Source: Pseudomonadales bacterium
Lineage (GTDB): Bacteria > Pseudomonadota > Gammaproteobacteria > Pseudomonadales > Azotimanducaceae
Assembly (NCBI GenBank): GCA_012103505.1
Contig: WLWP01000001.1
Coordinates: 682,001 to 746,000 of the forward strand
Length of the DNA stretch: 64,000 bases
Reading direction: 5' to 3'
Shown here: one piece after another, positions 50,189-58,860 of the stretch
How positions within the stretch are numbered: the stretch's first letter is position 1
Layout of the letters: every line of letters begins with the position of its first letter
Translations under genes and position numbers: made by a program
The notes under the pieces: generated by a model
What the model was told of the DNA's origin: nothing
Databases searched by the model: none
The model's input: the letters and a program-made list of their open reading frames with translations, nothing else

Positions 50189-52801
50189 ATGAAGACTTCA
50201 GAAGTACGGGATGCGTACTTAGGATTTTTTGAGGAACGTGACCACAAGGTCGTGGATTCAAGTTCGCTCGTGCCGTCTGACGATCCTACGCTGCTCTTTA
50301 CTAACGCAGGCATGAATCAGTTTAAAGACCCGCTCTTAGGTCGATCTGATCCAGGTTACAAGCGCGCGGTTACTTCGCAAAGATGTGTCCGAGCTGGTGG
50401 TAAACACAACGATCTAGAAAATGTGGGTTACACGGCAAGACACCATACGTTCTTTGAAATGTTGGGGAACTTTAGCTTCGGCGACTACTTCAAAGAAGAA
50501 ACTATCAGTTGGGCTTGGGAATTTGTCACGCAAGTTCTCGGGCTGCCAGAAGAGAAAATTTGGGCGACGGTTCATCCTACCGATGCGGACGCACGCGAAC
50601 TGTGGCTTAAGAAGATTGGGTTACCTGAAGAGCGGGTCATTGATCTGGAAGAAAACTTTTGGACGATGGGAGATACCGGTCCTTGTGGTCCGTGTACGGA
50701 ATTGTTTTTCGATCATGGACCCGAAGTTGCAGGAGGTCCACCAGGGTCGCCAGATGAAGATGGCGATCGTTATATCGAGTTTTGGAACCTTGTCTTCCCA
50801 CAATTTGATCGTTCGGCAGATGGTGTACTAACACCTCTACCTCAGCCGGGGGTGGACACTGGGATGGGTTTAGAACGCGTTGCTGCGATCATGCAAGGTG
50901 TCCATAGTAACTATGAGATAGACATGTTTCGGTCGATCATTACGCGGGCGGGTAGTTTCGCGGGAAACATGAGCGTGAATGAAATGATCGCGAATCCCTC
51001 TCTCCGGGTCATTGCCGACCATATCCGATCTAGTGCATTTCTTATTGCGGATGGGGTTATTCCGGGAAACGAAGATCGCTCTTACGTCTTACGTAGAATC
51101 ATTCGACGTGGGCTACGTCACGGAAACAAGCTCGGTATACGAGAACCGTTTTTCTACAAAGTCGTCGACGCGCTTGTTAATGAAATGGCTGAAGCCTACC
51201 CCCTGCTAGGAGAAAGACAGAAGCAGGTTGAGGATGTGTTGCGTACCGAGGAAGAGCGATTTAGTGAAACACTAAACCAAGGCATGACAATGCTAGAAGC
51301 CCACATCAAGCAACTGAAGGGGCAACAGATTGCTGGAGAAACTGTCTTCCAGCTCTACGACACCTTTGGCTTTCCAGCGGATTTGACGGCTGACATTGCT
51401 CGAGAGCGCGGTCTGACCATCGACCATGATGGGTTTGAGAAAGCGATGGAGGAGCAACGGTCCCGCGGCAGGGCTGCAGCTTCGTTTTCGACCAATCTTG
51501 GGCAACGTATTAGTGTCACCCAGGATGTTGAGTTCTTAGGTTATGAGACTCTCACCTGCGATGCGTGTGAAGTGTTAGCGGCATTCGATATTGATGGCGA
51601 ACCTGTTGAGGAACTAAGCGCTGATCAAGAAGGGGTGTTGGTATTAGACAAAACACCATTCTATGCAGAATCCGGTGGGCAAGTTGGCGATCAGGGTTAT
51701 TTGATAAGTGGCAACAATCGCTTTCTCGTCCACGACACGCTGACTTCTGTGGGTCAGAACATCCACGTGGGTCGCATGGAAGCAGGGGTAATTGGTGCTG
51801 GTATTTCGCTCAGCGCGGAAGTCGGTACCGCTCGCCGCGCGGACATACGCAGTAATCACTCTGCGACACATCTCTTGCATGCGGCACTTCGTAAAGTGCT
51901 CGGATCCCATGTCGAGCAGCGCGGTTCTTTGGTCAATGAAGAAAAGTTGCGCTTCGACTTTTCACATACGGGGGCTGTGACTCCGGACGAGTTACGCGAG
52001 ATAGAACTAATCGTCAATAACGAAATTAGGGCTAATAGCCTCGTTGAGACCCGCCTCATGAGTTATGACGAAGCACTTGAACAGGGAGCGATGGCTCTGT
52101 TTGGTGAGAAGTATGGTGACAACGTCCGCGTTCTTTCCATGGGTAGTGGATTTAGTGTTGAGCTCTGTGGCGGGACGCATGTATCCCGGACGGGGGACAT
52201 CGGTTCCCTTTTCATCACAGCGGAGACCGGTATTGCCTCAGGTGTGCGGCGGATAGAAGCTGTTTCGGGGCTGGGTGCGTTTTCGCACGCCCGAGCCCAG
52301 AGCGATGAGCTTGATCACCTCGCGGCGCTGCTCAAGAGCGCCTCCGGCGATGTTGTGTCGAAAGTTGCAGCGATGTTGCAGGACCAGAAAGCGCTACAAA
52401 AGCGAGCAGATCAGTTTGCGCAAGAGCTTGCGTCTAAGACGAGCTCATCCATTGCGGATAATATCCAAATGATAGAAGGCATTGCCGTATTAGCAGCGGA
52501 AGTTGCGGGTGACAACAAGTCCATGATGCAAACCTTAGACACGCTGAAATCTGCAAACGCCGATAGTGTCTTCGTCCTCGCCCAAAACCAAGGCGGAAAG
52601 GTGAGCATGGTGACCGCAGTTACTGGAGCGGCGCAGGACAAACTATCGGCGCCGGATGTGCTCAACGAAGTTGGTGCACTTGTTGGGTTGAAAGGCGGCG
52701 GGCGTCCTGATCTCGCTCGTGGTGGTGGCGGCGATAAACCAGAGCAGTTGGTGGATGCGCTGCAGAGCACGTATGAAATCGTGGCTACAAAACTGGCCTA
52801 A
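50189..52801 (+). CDS. alaS: Alanine--tRNA ligase
   Basis: Charges tRNA-Ala. The class II catalytic core opens with SLVPSDDPTLLFTNAGMNQFKD and includes HHTFFEMLGNFSFGDYFK. The editing domain has the zinc motif SNHSATHLLHAALR with ELCGGTHVSRTGDIG, and the C-terminal C-Ala domain carries GGGRPDLARGGG. ATG 50189 gives MKTSEVRDAYLGFFEERDH, the family N-terminus; GTG 50177 would add four residues. 870 aa. lysC starts 3 bases after its stop. Confidence 0.97.
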   Translation: MKTSEVRDAYLGFFEERDHKVVDSSSLVPSDDPTLLFTNAGMNQFKDPLLGRSDPGYKRAVTSQRCVRAGGKHNDLENVGYTARHHTFFEMLGNFSFGDYFKEETISWAWEFVTQVLGLPEEKIWATVHPTDADARELWLKKIGLPEERVIDLEENFWTMGDTGPCGPCTELFFDHGPEVAGGPPGSPDEDGDRYIEFWNLVFPQFDRSADGVLTPLPQPGVDTGMGLERVAAIMQGVHSNYEIDMFRSIITRAGSFAGNMSVNEMIANPSLRVIADHIRSSAFLIADGVIPGNEDRSYVLRRIIRRGLRHGNKLGIREPFFYKVVDALVNEMAEAYPLLGERQKQVEDVLRTEEERFSETLNQGMTMLEAHIKQLKGQQIAGETVFQLYDTFGFPADLTADIARERGLTIDHDGFEKAMEEQRSRGRAAASFSTNLGQRISVTQDVEFLGYETLTCDACEVLAAFDIDGEPVEELSADQEGVLVLDKTPFYAESGGQVGDQGYLISGNNRFLVHDTLTSVGQNIHVGRMEAGVIGAGISLSAEVGTARRADIRSNHSATHLLHAALRKVLGSHVEQRGSLVNEEKLRFDFSHTGAVTPDELREIELIVNNEIRANSLVETRLMSYDEALEQGAMALFGEKYGDNVRVLSMGSGFSVELCGGTHVSRTGDIGSLFITAETGIASGVRRIEAVSGLGAFSHARAQSDELDHLAALLKSASGDVVSKVAAMLQDQKALQKRADQFAQELASKTSSSIADNIQMIEGIAVLAAEVAGDNKSMMQTLDTLKSANADSVFVLAQNQGGKVSMVTAVTGAAQDKLSAPDVLNEVGALVGLKGGGRPDLARGGGGDKPEQLVDALQSTYEIVATKLA

Positions 52802-52804
52802 CTG

Positions 52805-54040
52805 ATGAGTTTAATCGTTCAGAAGTACGGTGGTACAAGTGTTGGCGATCTTGATCGCATCAAGGGTGTTGCGCTGCGCATTAAAAGGTACAAAGACAAA
52901 GGCCATCAGGTTGTTGTAGTTGTTTCCGCCATGTCGGGGGAAACCAATCGATTAGTTACGATGGGAGAAGAAATTTCCGTTGGTCAGCCAAACGCGCGTG
53001 AAATGGATGTCCTAACAGCATCTGGTGAGCAAGTGAGCGTGGCGCTCTTATCTATGGCCTTACAAGATACCGGCATTGCAGCGAAATCGATGCTGGCGGA
53101 TCAAGTGGGAATTAAGACCAACAGTAGTCATGGACGCGCGCGCATCGCTGAAATCGAAGTTGAGCCAATTAGAAAGAACTTAGAGGCTGGTATTGTTTCG
53201 GTGGTGGCAGGCTTCCAAGGTGTTGACTCAAAGGGCAACATAACAACGTTAGGTCGCGGCGGGTCTGATACGTCTGCTGTCGCACTCGCTGCCGCACTGG
53301 AAGCAGATGAATGTGAAATCTGTACGGACGTCGATGGCGTCTACACAGCGGATCCGCGGCTTGTGGATTCTGCACGGCGCATGGAAACGGTAACGTTCGA
53401 AGAAATGTTAGAGCTAGCCAGTCTCGGGTCGAAAGTCCTACACCCGCGTTCGGTCGAGTTTGCCGGTAGATACCAAGTACCTCTAAGGGTGCTTTCGACG
53501 TTTGAACCAGGTCCAGGCACGTTGATTACGACAGAGGAAAGCAATATGGAGCAGCCGTTAGTATCGGGTATCGCGCACGCGCGCGACGAGGCTAAAATCA
53601 CGGTCAGTGGGGTCCCGGATATACCTGGAATAGCTTCCAAAATATTGGGTCCGGTGAGCGATGCGGATATCGAAGTTGACATGATTGTGCAAAACACCGG
53701 TGTCGATGGTCTAACGGACTTCACGTTCACAGTTAAGCGTCAGGACTACGCGCGTGCGGTCGCCACGCTCGAACCAATCTGCAAGGCAATCAAAGCGGCG
53801 GGTATTACTGGTGACAATGAGATCGCGAAGGTATCTATCGTCGGTGTAGGTATGCGTTCCCACGCCGGTGTTGCAACAAAAATGTTCGACTGCTTAGCGC
53901 ATGAGAACGTAAATATCCAAATGATCTCGACTTCGGAAATAAAGATCTCTGTTGTAGTAGCAGAAAAATATATGGAATTGGCGGTTAGGGCTCTACACTC
54001 GGAGTTCGGGTTGCAGGAAGGTGCCAGCGTAGCGGAATAA
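52805..54040 (+). CDS. lysC: Aspartate kinase
   Basis: Phosphorylates aspartate, the first step to lysine, threonine and methionine and to diaminopimelate. Kinase domain: VQKYGGTSVGDLDRIKGVA, VVVVSAMSGETNRLV, LGRGGSDTSAVALAAALEADECEICTDVDGVYTADPR. Two ACT domains follow (ITVSGVPDIPGIASKILGPV and KVSIVGVGMRSHAGVATKMFDCL), so it should be feedback-inhibited by lysine and/or threonine. Monofunctional, 411 aa. Only 3 bases separate it from alaS, so there is no space for a lysine riboswitch; it must be read from the alaS promoter or one within alaS. Confidence 0.97.
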   Translation: MSLIVQKYGGTSVGDLDRIKGVALRIKRYKDKGHQVVVVVSAMSGETNRLVTMGEEISVGQPNAREMDVLTASGEQVSVALLSMALQDTGIAAKSMLADQVGIKTNSSHGRARIAEIEVEPIRKNLEAGIVSVVAGFQGVDSKGNITTLGRGGSDTSAVALAAALEADECEICTDVDGVYTADPRLVDSARRMETVTFEEMLELASLGSKVLHPRSVEFAGRYQVPLRVLSTFEPGPGTLITTEESNMEQPLVSGIAHARDEAKITVSGVPDIPGIASKILGPVSDADIEVDMIVQNTGVDGLTDFTFTVKRQDYARAVATLEPICKAIKAAGITGDNEIAKVSIVGVGMRSHAGVATKMFDCLAHENVNIQMISTSEIKISVVVAEKYMELAVRALHSEFGLQEGASVAE

Positions 54041-54084
54041 GCAAGCTAGCAAACTAAACTCAGCGGTCAGGCAAGGAGAGGTGT

Positions 54085-54279
54085 GTGCTGATACTGACGC
54101 GCAGAGTAGGTGAAACGCTGATGATCGGCGATGAGATTACGGTCACGGTGCTTGGTGTGAAAGGCAATCAGGTGCGCATTGGTGTCAATGCGCCGCGTGA
54201 TGTTGCCGTGCATCGAGAAGAAATCTACGACAAAATTCAAGAGACCAGCGAGACTGACAGTAAGGACGAAGTGCCTTAG
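54085..54279 (+). CDS. csrA: Carbon storage regulator CsrA (RsmA)
   Basis: RNA-binding dimer that represses or activates translation of many mRNAs. The 64-aa protein matches the family throughout: [32 protein letters not shown], with RNA-contact residues in LTRR and in [15 protein letters not shown]. The GTG start has AAGGAG 7 bases upstream. The usual alaS-lysC-csrA-tRNA-Ser order is kept, but with a VOC gene inserted before the tRNA and convergent to csrA (4-base overlap). Confidence 0.97.
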   Translation: MLILTRRVGETLMIGDEITVTVLGVKGNQVRIGVNAPRDVAVHREEIYDKIQETSETDSKDEVP

Positions 54280-54794
54280 GCAGCCTTGTGCATCGTGACG
54301 ACTGGCGGCGGTTCATCGCCGATAGCGTCCGTATTCAATGCTGTCAGCGCTGCGGCTTTGTCCTCTTCGTCAAAAACTCGAGTCGTTAGACAAAACTCGA
54401 CCATAATTTCATTCGGGTCATCTACATAGATCGATTTGCACCAATGATGGTCTATCTCCACCACGTCATATCCAGCCGAGTTTATTCGTTCAATGGCCGC
54501 CTGAAAGCCAGCTTCGCCATCCACACCGAATGCAATGTGGTTACTCCAACGCGGTAGCCCAAGACCTTGCGATATGGAGGTGGGAAACTCGTTGCCAATT
54601 GTTTCGCTGTGTATTTCCCAGAACGCCATCATCTCACCGTTACCTGTATCGTAGAAAAAATGCTTGGCCCAGTCTTCACCTGGTCCGGTTTCGGCCTTTT
54701 CCACACGCACCAATTCGAATCCCATGGCGTTAGTATAAAACTTGTGTGTAGCTTGCATATCCGTGGTTGCGATCGCGATGTGATGGAAGGACAT
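54276..54794 (-). CDS. VOC-superfamily (glyoxalase/dioxygenase) protein
   Basis: A metal-dependent VOC-fold protein; the substrate is unknown. It has two beta-alpha-beta-beta-beta units: [27 protein letters not shown] with the first His ligand, and [10 protein letters not shown]...[24 protein letters not shown] with a second His and the C-terminal Glu. That arrangement of ligands fits an active metal site. ATG 54794 gives 172 aa; ATG 54800 adds two residues. It is convergent with csrA and lies upstream of nothing in its own direction. It could be a lactoylglutathione lyase-like or ring-cleavage enzyme. Confidence 0.75.
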   Translation of the reverse strand: MSFHHIAIATTDMQATHKFYTNAMGFELVRVEKAETGPGEDWAKHFFYDTGNGEMMAFWEIHSETIGNEFPTSISQGLGLPRWSNHIAFGVDGEAGFQAAIERINSAGYDVVEIDHHWCKSIYVDDPNEIMVEFCLTTRVFDEEDKAAALTALNTDAIGDEPPPVVTMHKAA

Positions 54795-54909
54795 GTGCAT
54801 TCCTCTTGGTCAAAGTGCAATGGCAGTAGAGTAAGGCAAACAAGGGAAGGATCCAATGTGTGAAGGTCGTGCATTCACAGAGAGTTGAATCAAAGTCCAC
54901 CCCCTACGA

Positions 54910-54940
54910 CAATTTTTAAAAGGAGCCAAGGCTCTCAAAA
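54910..54940 (-). terminator. Possible terminator of tRNA-Ser
   Basis: GAGCC-AA-GGCTC (54923-54934) sits between an A-tract and a T-tract; read on the minus strand the hairpin is followed by CTTTT. The stem is short and the T-run is only four, so this is weak. Confidence 0.35.
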
Positions 54941-54942
54941 AA

Positions 54943-55033
<91 letters not shown>

Positions 55034-55080
55034 GTGAGGCGCGCTATTGTACCTACATGGCCAAGCCGATTGCCAATATC

Positions 55081-56130
55081 TCAGGCCTCTTTGGCATTTT
55101 CTTCGCCACTATCTTCGTCGGTGCCCACACCGACGAGTTGATACTTCTTTAGATAGCCTCGGAGCTGGTGATAAGTGAGACCAAGGAGTTCAGCTGCCTT
55201 TCTTTGATTGTGCTTGGCTTCACCCAAGGCGCTGTTGATGAGTTCCATTTCATGGTCCTTCGTGAGCTCTTTTAAGTCGATTGGCCAATCTGCTGGGCTC
55301 TGTGGTGTGCTCTGTTTCAACGCACCGTTTCTTGTTGATGTGTCATTCTTCGGTCGGAAGGGCGAAGCAAATGGGTCGAAATTGACTTCCTCAACTTCGT
55401 CCTCAGGTTCTGTGCGATAGACACAGCGTTCAATCACATTCTTCAGTTCTCGGATATTGCCAGGCCATGGGTATCTTTGTAGCTCAGCCATCACCTCGGA
55501 TGCGAACCCTGGGAAAAGTTCTCTCCCGAGCTCCTTGGCCATGTTCACCGCGAAGTGGTCTGCCAGCAGTGCGATATCTTCTTCACGTTCGCGCAGCGGC
55601 GGTAAAGTGAGTACGTCGAACGCAAGTCGATCGAGCAAGTCAGAGCGGAATTTTCCTTGAGCCGCGAGGCTTGGTAGATCCTGATTGGTTGCGGCGATAA
55701 GACGAACGTTGCAGGTCAGAGTTTTACTACCGCCGACCCGTTCGAATTCACCGTATTCAATAATGCGAAGGAGCTTTTCTTGTACCAACATCGAAGTGGT
55801 GGCGAGTTCGTCCAGGAAAAGGGTGCCCCCATGTGCTCTCTCAAAACGGCCGTGATGGGTCTTTGTTGCACCAGTGAAAGCACCAGCATCGTGGCCGAAC
55901 AATTCGCTTTCCATTAAGGATTCGGAGATGGCAGCGCAATTCATTTTTACGAACTGACCCTCCCAACGGTTGGATAGGAAATGTAGTCTTGAGGCGATGA
56001 GTTCTTTGCCAGTGCCGCGTTCGCCGACTAAGAGAACAGGCTTTTCCAGCGGCGCGATGAGAGAAACTTGTTCAAGAGTCCGCAAAAAAGTGGGGGACTC
56101 TCCCAACATACGTTCGTTTTCTGGACGCAT
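55081..56130 (-). CDS. pspF: Phage shock protein operon activator PspF
   Basis: Sigma-54-dependent enhancer-binding protein that turns on psp genes; normally held inactive by PspA. It has no receiver or GAF domain. The AAA+ core starts near the N-terminus with Walker A GERGTGKEL, then ESELFGHDAGAFTGATK with the sigma-54-contacting GAFTGA loop, Walker B GGTLFLDELA (usually DE; ELA here), and RLIAATNQDL. The C-terminal helix-turn-helix is HNQRKAAELLGLTYHQLRGYLKKY. 349 aa. Divergent from pspA. Confidence 0.95.
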   Translation of the reverse strand: MRPENERMLGESPTFLRTLEQVSLIAPLEKPVLLVGERGTGKELIASRLHFLSNRWEGQFVKMNCAAISESLMESELFGHDAGAFTGATKTHHGRFERAHGGTLFLDELATTSMLVQEKLLRIIEYGEFERVGGSKTLTCNVRLIAATNQDLPSLAAQGKFRSDLLDRLAFDVLTLPPLREREEDIALLADHFAVNMAKELGRELFPGFASEVMAELQRYPWPGNIRELKNVIERCVYRTEPEDEVEEVNFDPFASPFRPKNDTSTRNGALKQSTPQSPADWPIDLKELTKDHEMELINSALGEAKHNQRKAAELLGLTYHQLRGYLKKYQLVGVGTDEDSGEENAKEA

Positions 56131-56210
56131 TGTGATAAATGACCAAATATTGGTGAGAAATACTATAAGGGTTGTCGCAGAAAAAAGCTCTGGAATATAT
56201 TGTCTTTATA

Positions 56211-56223
56211 ATTCAAAGGCTTA
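56211..56223 (+). promoter_or_regulatory. Possible IHF site upstream of pspA
   Basis: ATTCAAAGGCTTA fits the IHF consensus WATCAANNNNTTR with one mismatch. It lies about 18 bases before the -24 box, between it and pspF, where bending would bring PspF to the polymerase. Confidence 0.35.
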
Positions 56224-56240
56224 TGACGAATTAACCTAGT

Positions 56241-56256
56241 TGGCACGGATTCTGTA
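56241..56256 (+). promoter_or_regulatory. Sigma-54 promoter of the psp operon
   Basis: TGGCACGGATTCTGTA matches the -24/-12 consensus TGGCACG-N4-TTGCA; the GG is intact and the -12 GC reads GT. It lies 101 bases before pspA and is read in the pspA direction, as expected with pspF next to it. Confidence 0.7.
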
Positions 56257-56341
56257 AAGAGTGAGTAGGTGAGTTAGCAAGGTGAAGTAGTTGAAGCCTT
56301 TCGAACTCAGTCTGAAATGTTAACGGAGGCAATTGCGAAAC

Positions 56342-57046
56342 ATGAGTATTTTTTCTCGCATGAGCGACATCATCAATTCCAACATCAATGCAATTCTCGA
56401 TAAGGCAGAAGATCCGGAAAAGATGGTGCGGCTCATCATTCAAGAAATGGAAGAGGCGCTGGTAGAGGTGCGTAGCACGTCTGCTCGTGCAATCGCAGAT
56501 CGAAAAGAACTTGAGCGGCGTAGAGATTGGCAAGACGCTGAAGCCCAAGAGTGGGAACGCAAAGCAGAGGTGGCTGTCGTTAAAGGTCGTGACGATCTAG
56601 CGAAAGGCGCCCTTGTGGAGAGTAATAAGGCACGTGAAGCAATATCTTCGCTTTCTGAGGAGCTGGAAGTACTTGAAGGCACCTTGGCGAAGTTAAATGA
56701 AGATGTAGGTGCTTTGCAGGCGAAGATCAAGGATGCCAAGGCACGGCAGAACGCGATAATCGTACGCGGTAAGGCTGCGCAGACGCGTCTTGGCGTTCGG
56801 CGTACGCTGAGCGACCACAACATTGATGATGCGATCGCGCGCTTTGAATTGTACGAGCGCAAGATGGATGATCTAGAAGGTGAGATTGAGGCCTATGACA
56901 TGGGTCAAAAAACACTTTCAGACGAGATCGCAGAACTGGAAACTGATGAAGACGTCGACGAGCAATTGAACGAGCTGAAGGCAAGAATGGCCGGTCAGAA
57001 CGATACCGGTGCTGATGTCGTTGAAGTCAACTCGAACAACAATTAG
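56342..57046 (+). CDS. pspA: Phage shock protein A
   Basis: Peripheral inner-membrane protein that binds damaged membranes and holds PspF inactive in unstressed cells; ESCRT-III-like. The N-terminal amphipathic helix MSIFSRMSDIINSNINAIL is followed by EDPEKMVRLIIQEMEEALVEVRS, then a long coiled coil to about residue 185. The C-terminal tail is acidic. ATG 56342 gives the family N-terminus (234 aa); TTG 56333 would add three residues and lies too close to the GGAGG at 56325. Confidence 0.96.
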   Translation: MSIFSRMSDIINSNINAILDKAEDPEKMVRLIIQEMEEALVEVRSTSARAIADRKELERRRDWQDAEAQEWERKAEVAVVKGRDDLAKGALVESNKAREAISSLSEELEVLEGTLAKLNEDVGALQAKIKDAKARQNAIIVRGKAAQTRLGVRRTLSDHNIDDAIARFELYERKMDDLEGEIEAYDMGQKTLSDEIAELETDEDVDEQLNELKARMAGQNDTGADVVEVNSNNN

Positions 57047-57054
57047 GAGCCACT

Positions 57055-57312
57055 ATGGACGGCATTGTCGTCGCCTTCTTTGTGCCAGCGGTAATTTTTA
57101 TGGTGTTTGTCGCACCGGCGTGGATCTTTCTCCACTACCGCAGCAAGGGCCACGCGCAAGGCGCATTGTCTGAAACGGAGCGTGCGGATCTAGAAACACT
57201 GGCTCTGCAAGCTGAACGAATGCTTGAACGCATAGATACCTTGGAAGCCATCTTGGATGCTGAAACTCCAGATTGGCGCAAACAAGATCCCGGGAGCGAA
57301 ATTGAACGATAG
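57055..57312 (+). CDS. pspB: Phage shock protein B
   Basis: Small membrane protein that works with PspC to relieve PspA inhibition of PspF under stress. One N-terminal membrane helix (VVAFFVPAVIFMVFVAPAWIFLHY), then a cytoplasmic coiled coil with LETLALQAERMLERIDTLEAILD and the C-terminal PDWR motif found in PspB. 85 aa. It starts 8 bases after pspA; its end overlaps pspC by 11 bases with the chosen start. Confidence 0.93.
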   Translation: MDGIVVAFFVPAVIFMVFVAPAWIFLHYRSKGHAQGALSETERADLETLALQAERMLERIDTLEAILDAETPDWRKQDPGSEIER

Positions 57313-58129
57313 CGAAAATAATCGCGGGGACCGTTCGGAGCGCGAGCGTGAAGGAAGAGATTTTTCCGTCGCGATGACGCGCTTAGAAAAAGCTGTGCAA
57401 GAACTTGTCACAGCAACAACGGGTGAGATAACTGATCGAGCAACATCTTTGCTAGACGATACAAGCAAGCGCTTAGAGTCTGAGCTTAGGTTGAAGCGAG
57501 TCGCGGACGAACACCCAGAAGAACAACCCGCCCACGAGCAGCGACGTAGACGGCACCGCCATCGTCATCGATTTAGCGACTCACGTAGAGGTGGAGAGCT
57601 GTACATCGATCCTTCGGATGAAAAGGTAGCAGGCGTTTGTGCCGCTCTCGCAAGATACTTCGGAGTTGAAACCTGGATTATGCGTATGGGCGCACTGACT
57701 GGACTGATTTTTGTCCCTGGCGTCATTTTTCCAGCCTATTGGATCGCCTACTTCGTGATGGAGAAAAGGTCTGATGGTACGGTCAAGTCCAAACGCAAGC
57801 GTCGTCGTCGAGGTTCGCGTATGCGACGAAGAGCGGAGAAACGACAAGCGAGCGCAATAAGAGAAGATGAAAACGATATGACTCATGAATCTTTTGATGA
57901 GGAATTGGCGGATGACGGACCGGTCGTGAAGACCCGATTAAACTTCAATCGAGGATCAAATTCTGACGGTGAACCGCCCTTCAATGCGGGTCGAGGCTTA
58001 CGACATATCACAACTGATATGACTCAGGCAGAGCTACGACTGCGACGGTTGGAATCCTTTGTTACATCCGACAAGTATGAGCTGCACAAGGAGCTTGCGA
58101 AAATTGAACGAGAAGGTAGTACGACATGA
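57302..58129 (+). CDS. pspC: Phage shock protein C with long charged extensions
   Basis: Inner-membrane stress sensor that binds PspA. The PspC domain is about residues 100-160: LYIDPSDEKVAGVCAALARYFGVETWIMRMGAL and the membrane segments TGLIFVPGVIFPAYWIAYFVM. The last part holds the family's C-terminal motif LRRLESFVTSDKYELHKEL. E. coli PspC is about 119 aa; this one is 275. Extra parts are an N-terminal cytoplasmic coil-like region, a run of Arg/His (RRRRHRHRHR) before the domain, and a basic stretch (KRKRRRRGSRMRRR) after it. The start is TTG 57302 with GGGAG 5 bases upstream; ATG 57257 is possible. Confidence 0.88.
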   Translation: MNDSENNRGDRSEREREGRDFSVAMTRLEKAVQELVTATTGEITDRATSLLDDTSKRLESELRLKRVADEHPEEQPAHEQRRRRHRHRHRFSDSRRGGELYIDPSDEKVAGVCAALARYFGVETWIMRMGALTGLIFVPGVIFPAYWIAYFVMEKRSDGTVKSKRKRRRRGSRMRRRAEKRQASAIREDENDMTHESFDEELADDGPVVKTRLNFNRGSNSDGEPPFNAGRGLRHITTDMTQAELRLRRLESFVTSDKYELHKELAKIEREGSTT

Positions 58130-58860
58130 ACGCACACCTTGAAAATTACCGGTCAATCACGTTTTCCTTGAGCGTCGGCCTGATCTATCTCTCCATCATG
58201 ACGCTTGCTTGGGCTGAGACGCCACTGGATCAAGACGGGACCAAGAGCGATTTTTCCGCGATCCACGTCACGGGTCCACTGATCGTAAACGTGACGCAAG
58301 GTGAAAAAACTGGCGTCGATCACGAGTCTCAAGCTGTACGGGTTGACTATGCCGACGATGCCCTTTTTATTGAAGCTAGACCTGCTGATGGCAATACGGA
58401 TTCTCCAATTATCTGGATAACGCTGCCGGAACTCTCTGAACTCACCGTGCAAGGGGCGAGTGAGATTGCGTTGGATGGTTTTTCCGGGGATACGCTTGTC
58501 ATAGACGCGGTAAACCATGATGGCGGCTACGGCAAAATTACAGGGTCGCGCATTAGTTATACCCATCTACTTGTATCGGCTAATGGGCGATTTGAATTTG
58601 ATCTTGCTGGCAAGGTGACGCACCAAGATGTGAGTATCCACGGCGCAGGGGTCTACGGTGCGGAAGGTCTCCTTAGTGAAACATCAATCGTTGCGATAAC
58701 CGGTGTCGGTGTACTACATGTTTGGACTGAACGATGGCTAGATCTTGACGTCGATGGTCAGGCTCAAGTCAGCTATAACGGAGCTCCCTGGGTGAATAAA
58801 CAAGTCTCCGGCAACGTCAATCTCAACTCAAATTTTACTGAGTTTTCGACGTCCCTGTAG
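58126..58860 (+). CDS. Secreted DUF2807 (toast-rack-like) protein of the psp operon
   Basis: The 244-aa protein has a signal peptide (hydrophobic stretch FSLSVGLIYLSIMTLAWA) and is otherwise periplasmic or surface-exposed. It is built of short beta strands with repeated turns: FSAIHVTGPLIVNVTQGE, SELTVQGASEIALDGFSGDTL, DVSIHGAGVYGAEGL, VAITGVGVLHVW. This is the pattern of DUF2807-type head (GIN) domains. Its start overlaps the pspC stop (ATGA), so it is part of the psp operon. Toast-rack-type domains have been linked to Psp systems in comparative work; the function here is not known. The end overlaps the next gene by 26 bases. Confidence 0.72.
   Translation: MNAHLENYRSITFSLSVGLIYLSIMTLAWAETPLDQDGTKSDFSAIHVTGPLIVNVTQGEKTGVDHESQAVRVDYADDALFIEARPADGNTDSPIIWITLPELSELTVQGASEIALDGFSGDTLVIDAVNHDGGYGKITGSRISYTHLLVSANGRFEFDLAGKVTHQDVSIHGAGVYGAEGLLSETSIVAITGVGVLHVWTERWLDLDVDGQAQVSYNGAPWVNKQVSGNVNLNSNFTEFSTSL

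Noticed and set aside
52790..52810. Lysine riboswitch before lysC
   Set aside because: Only 3 bases separate alaS and lysC, so there is no room for one.
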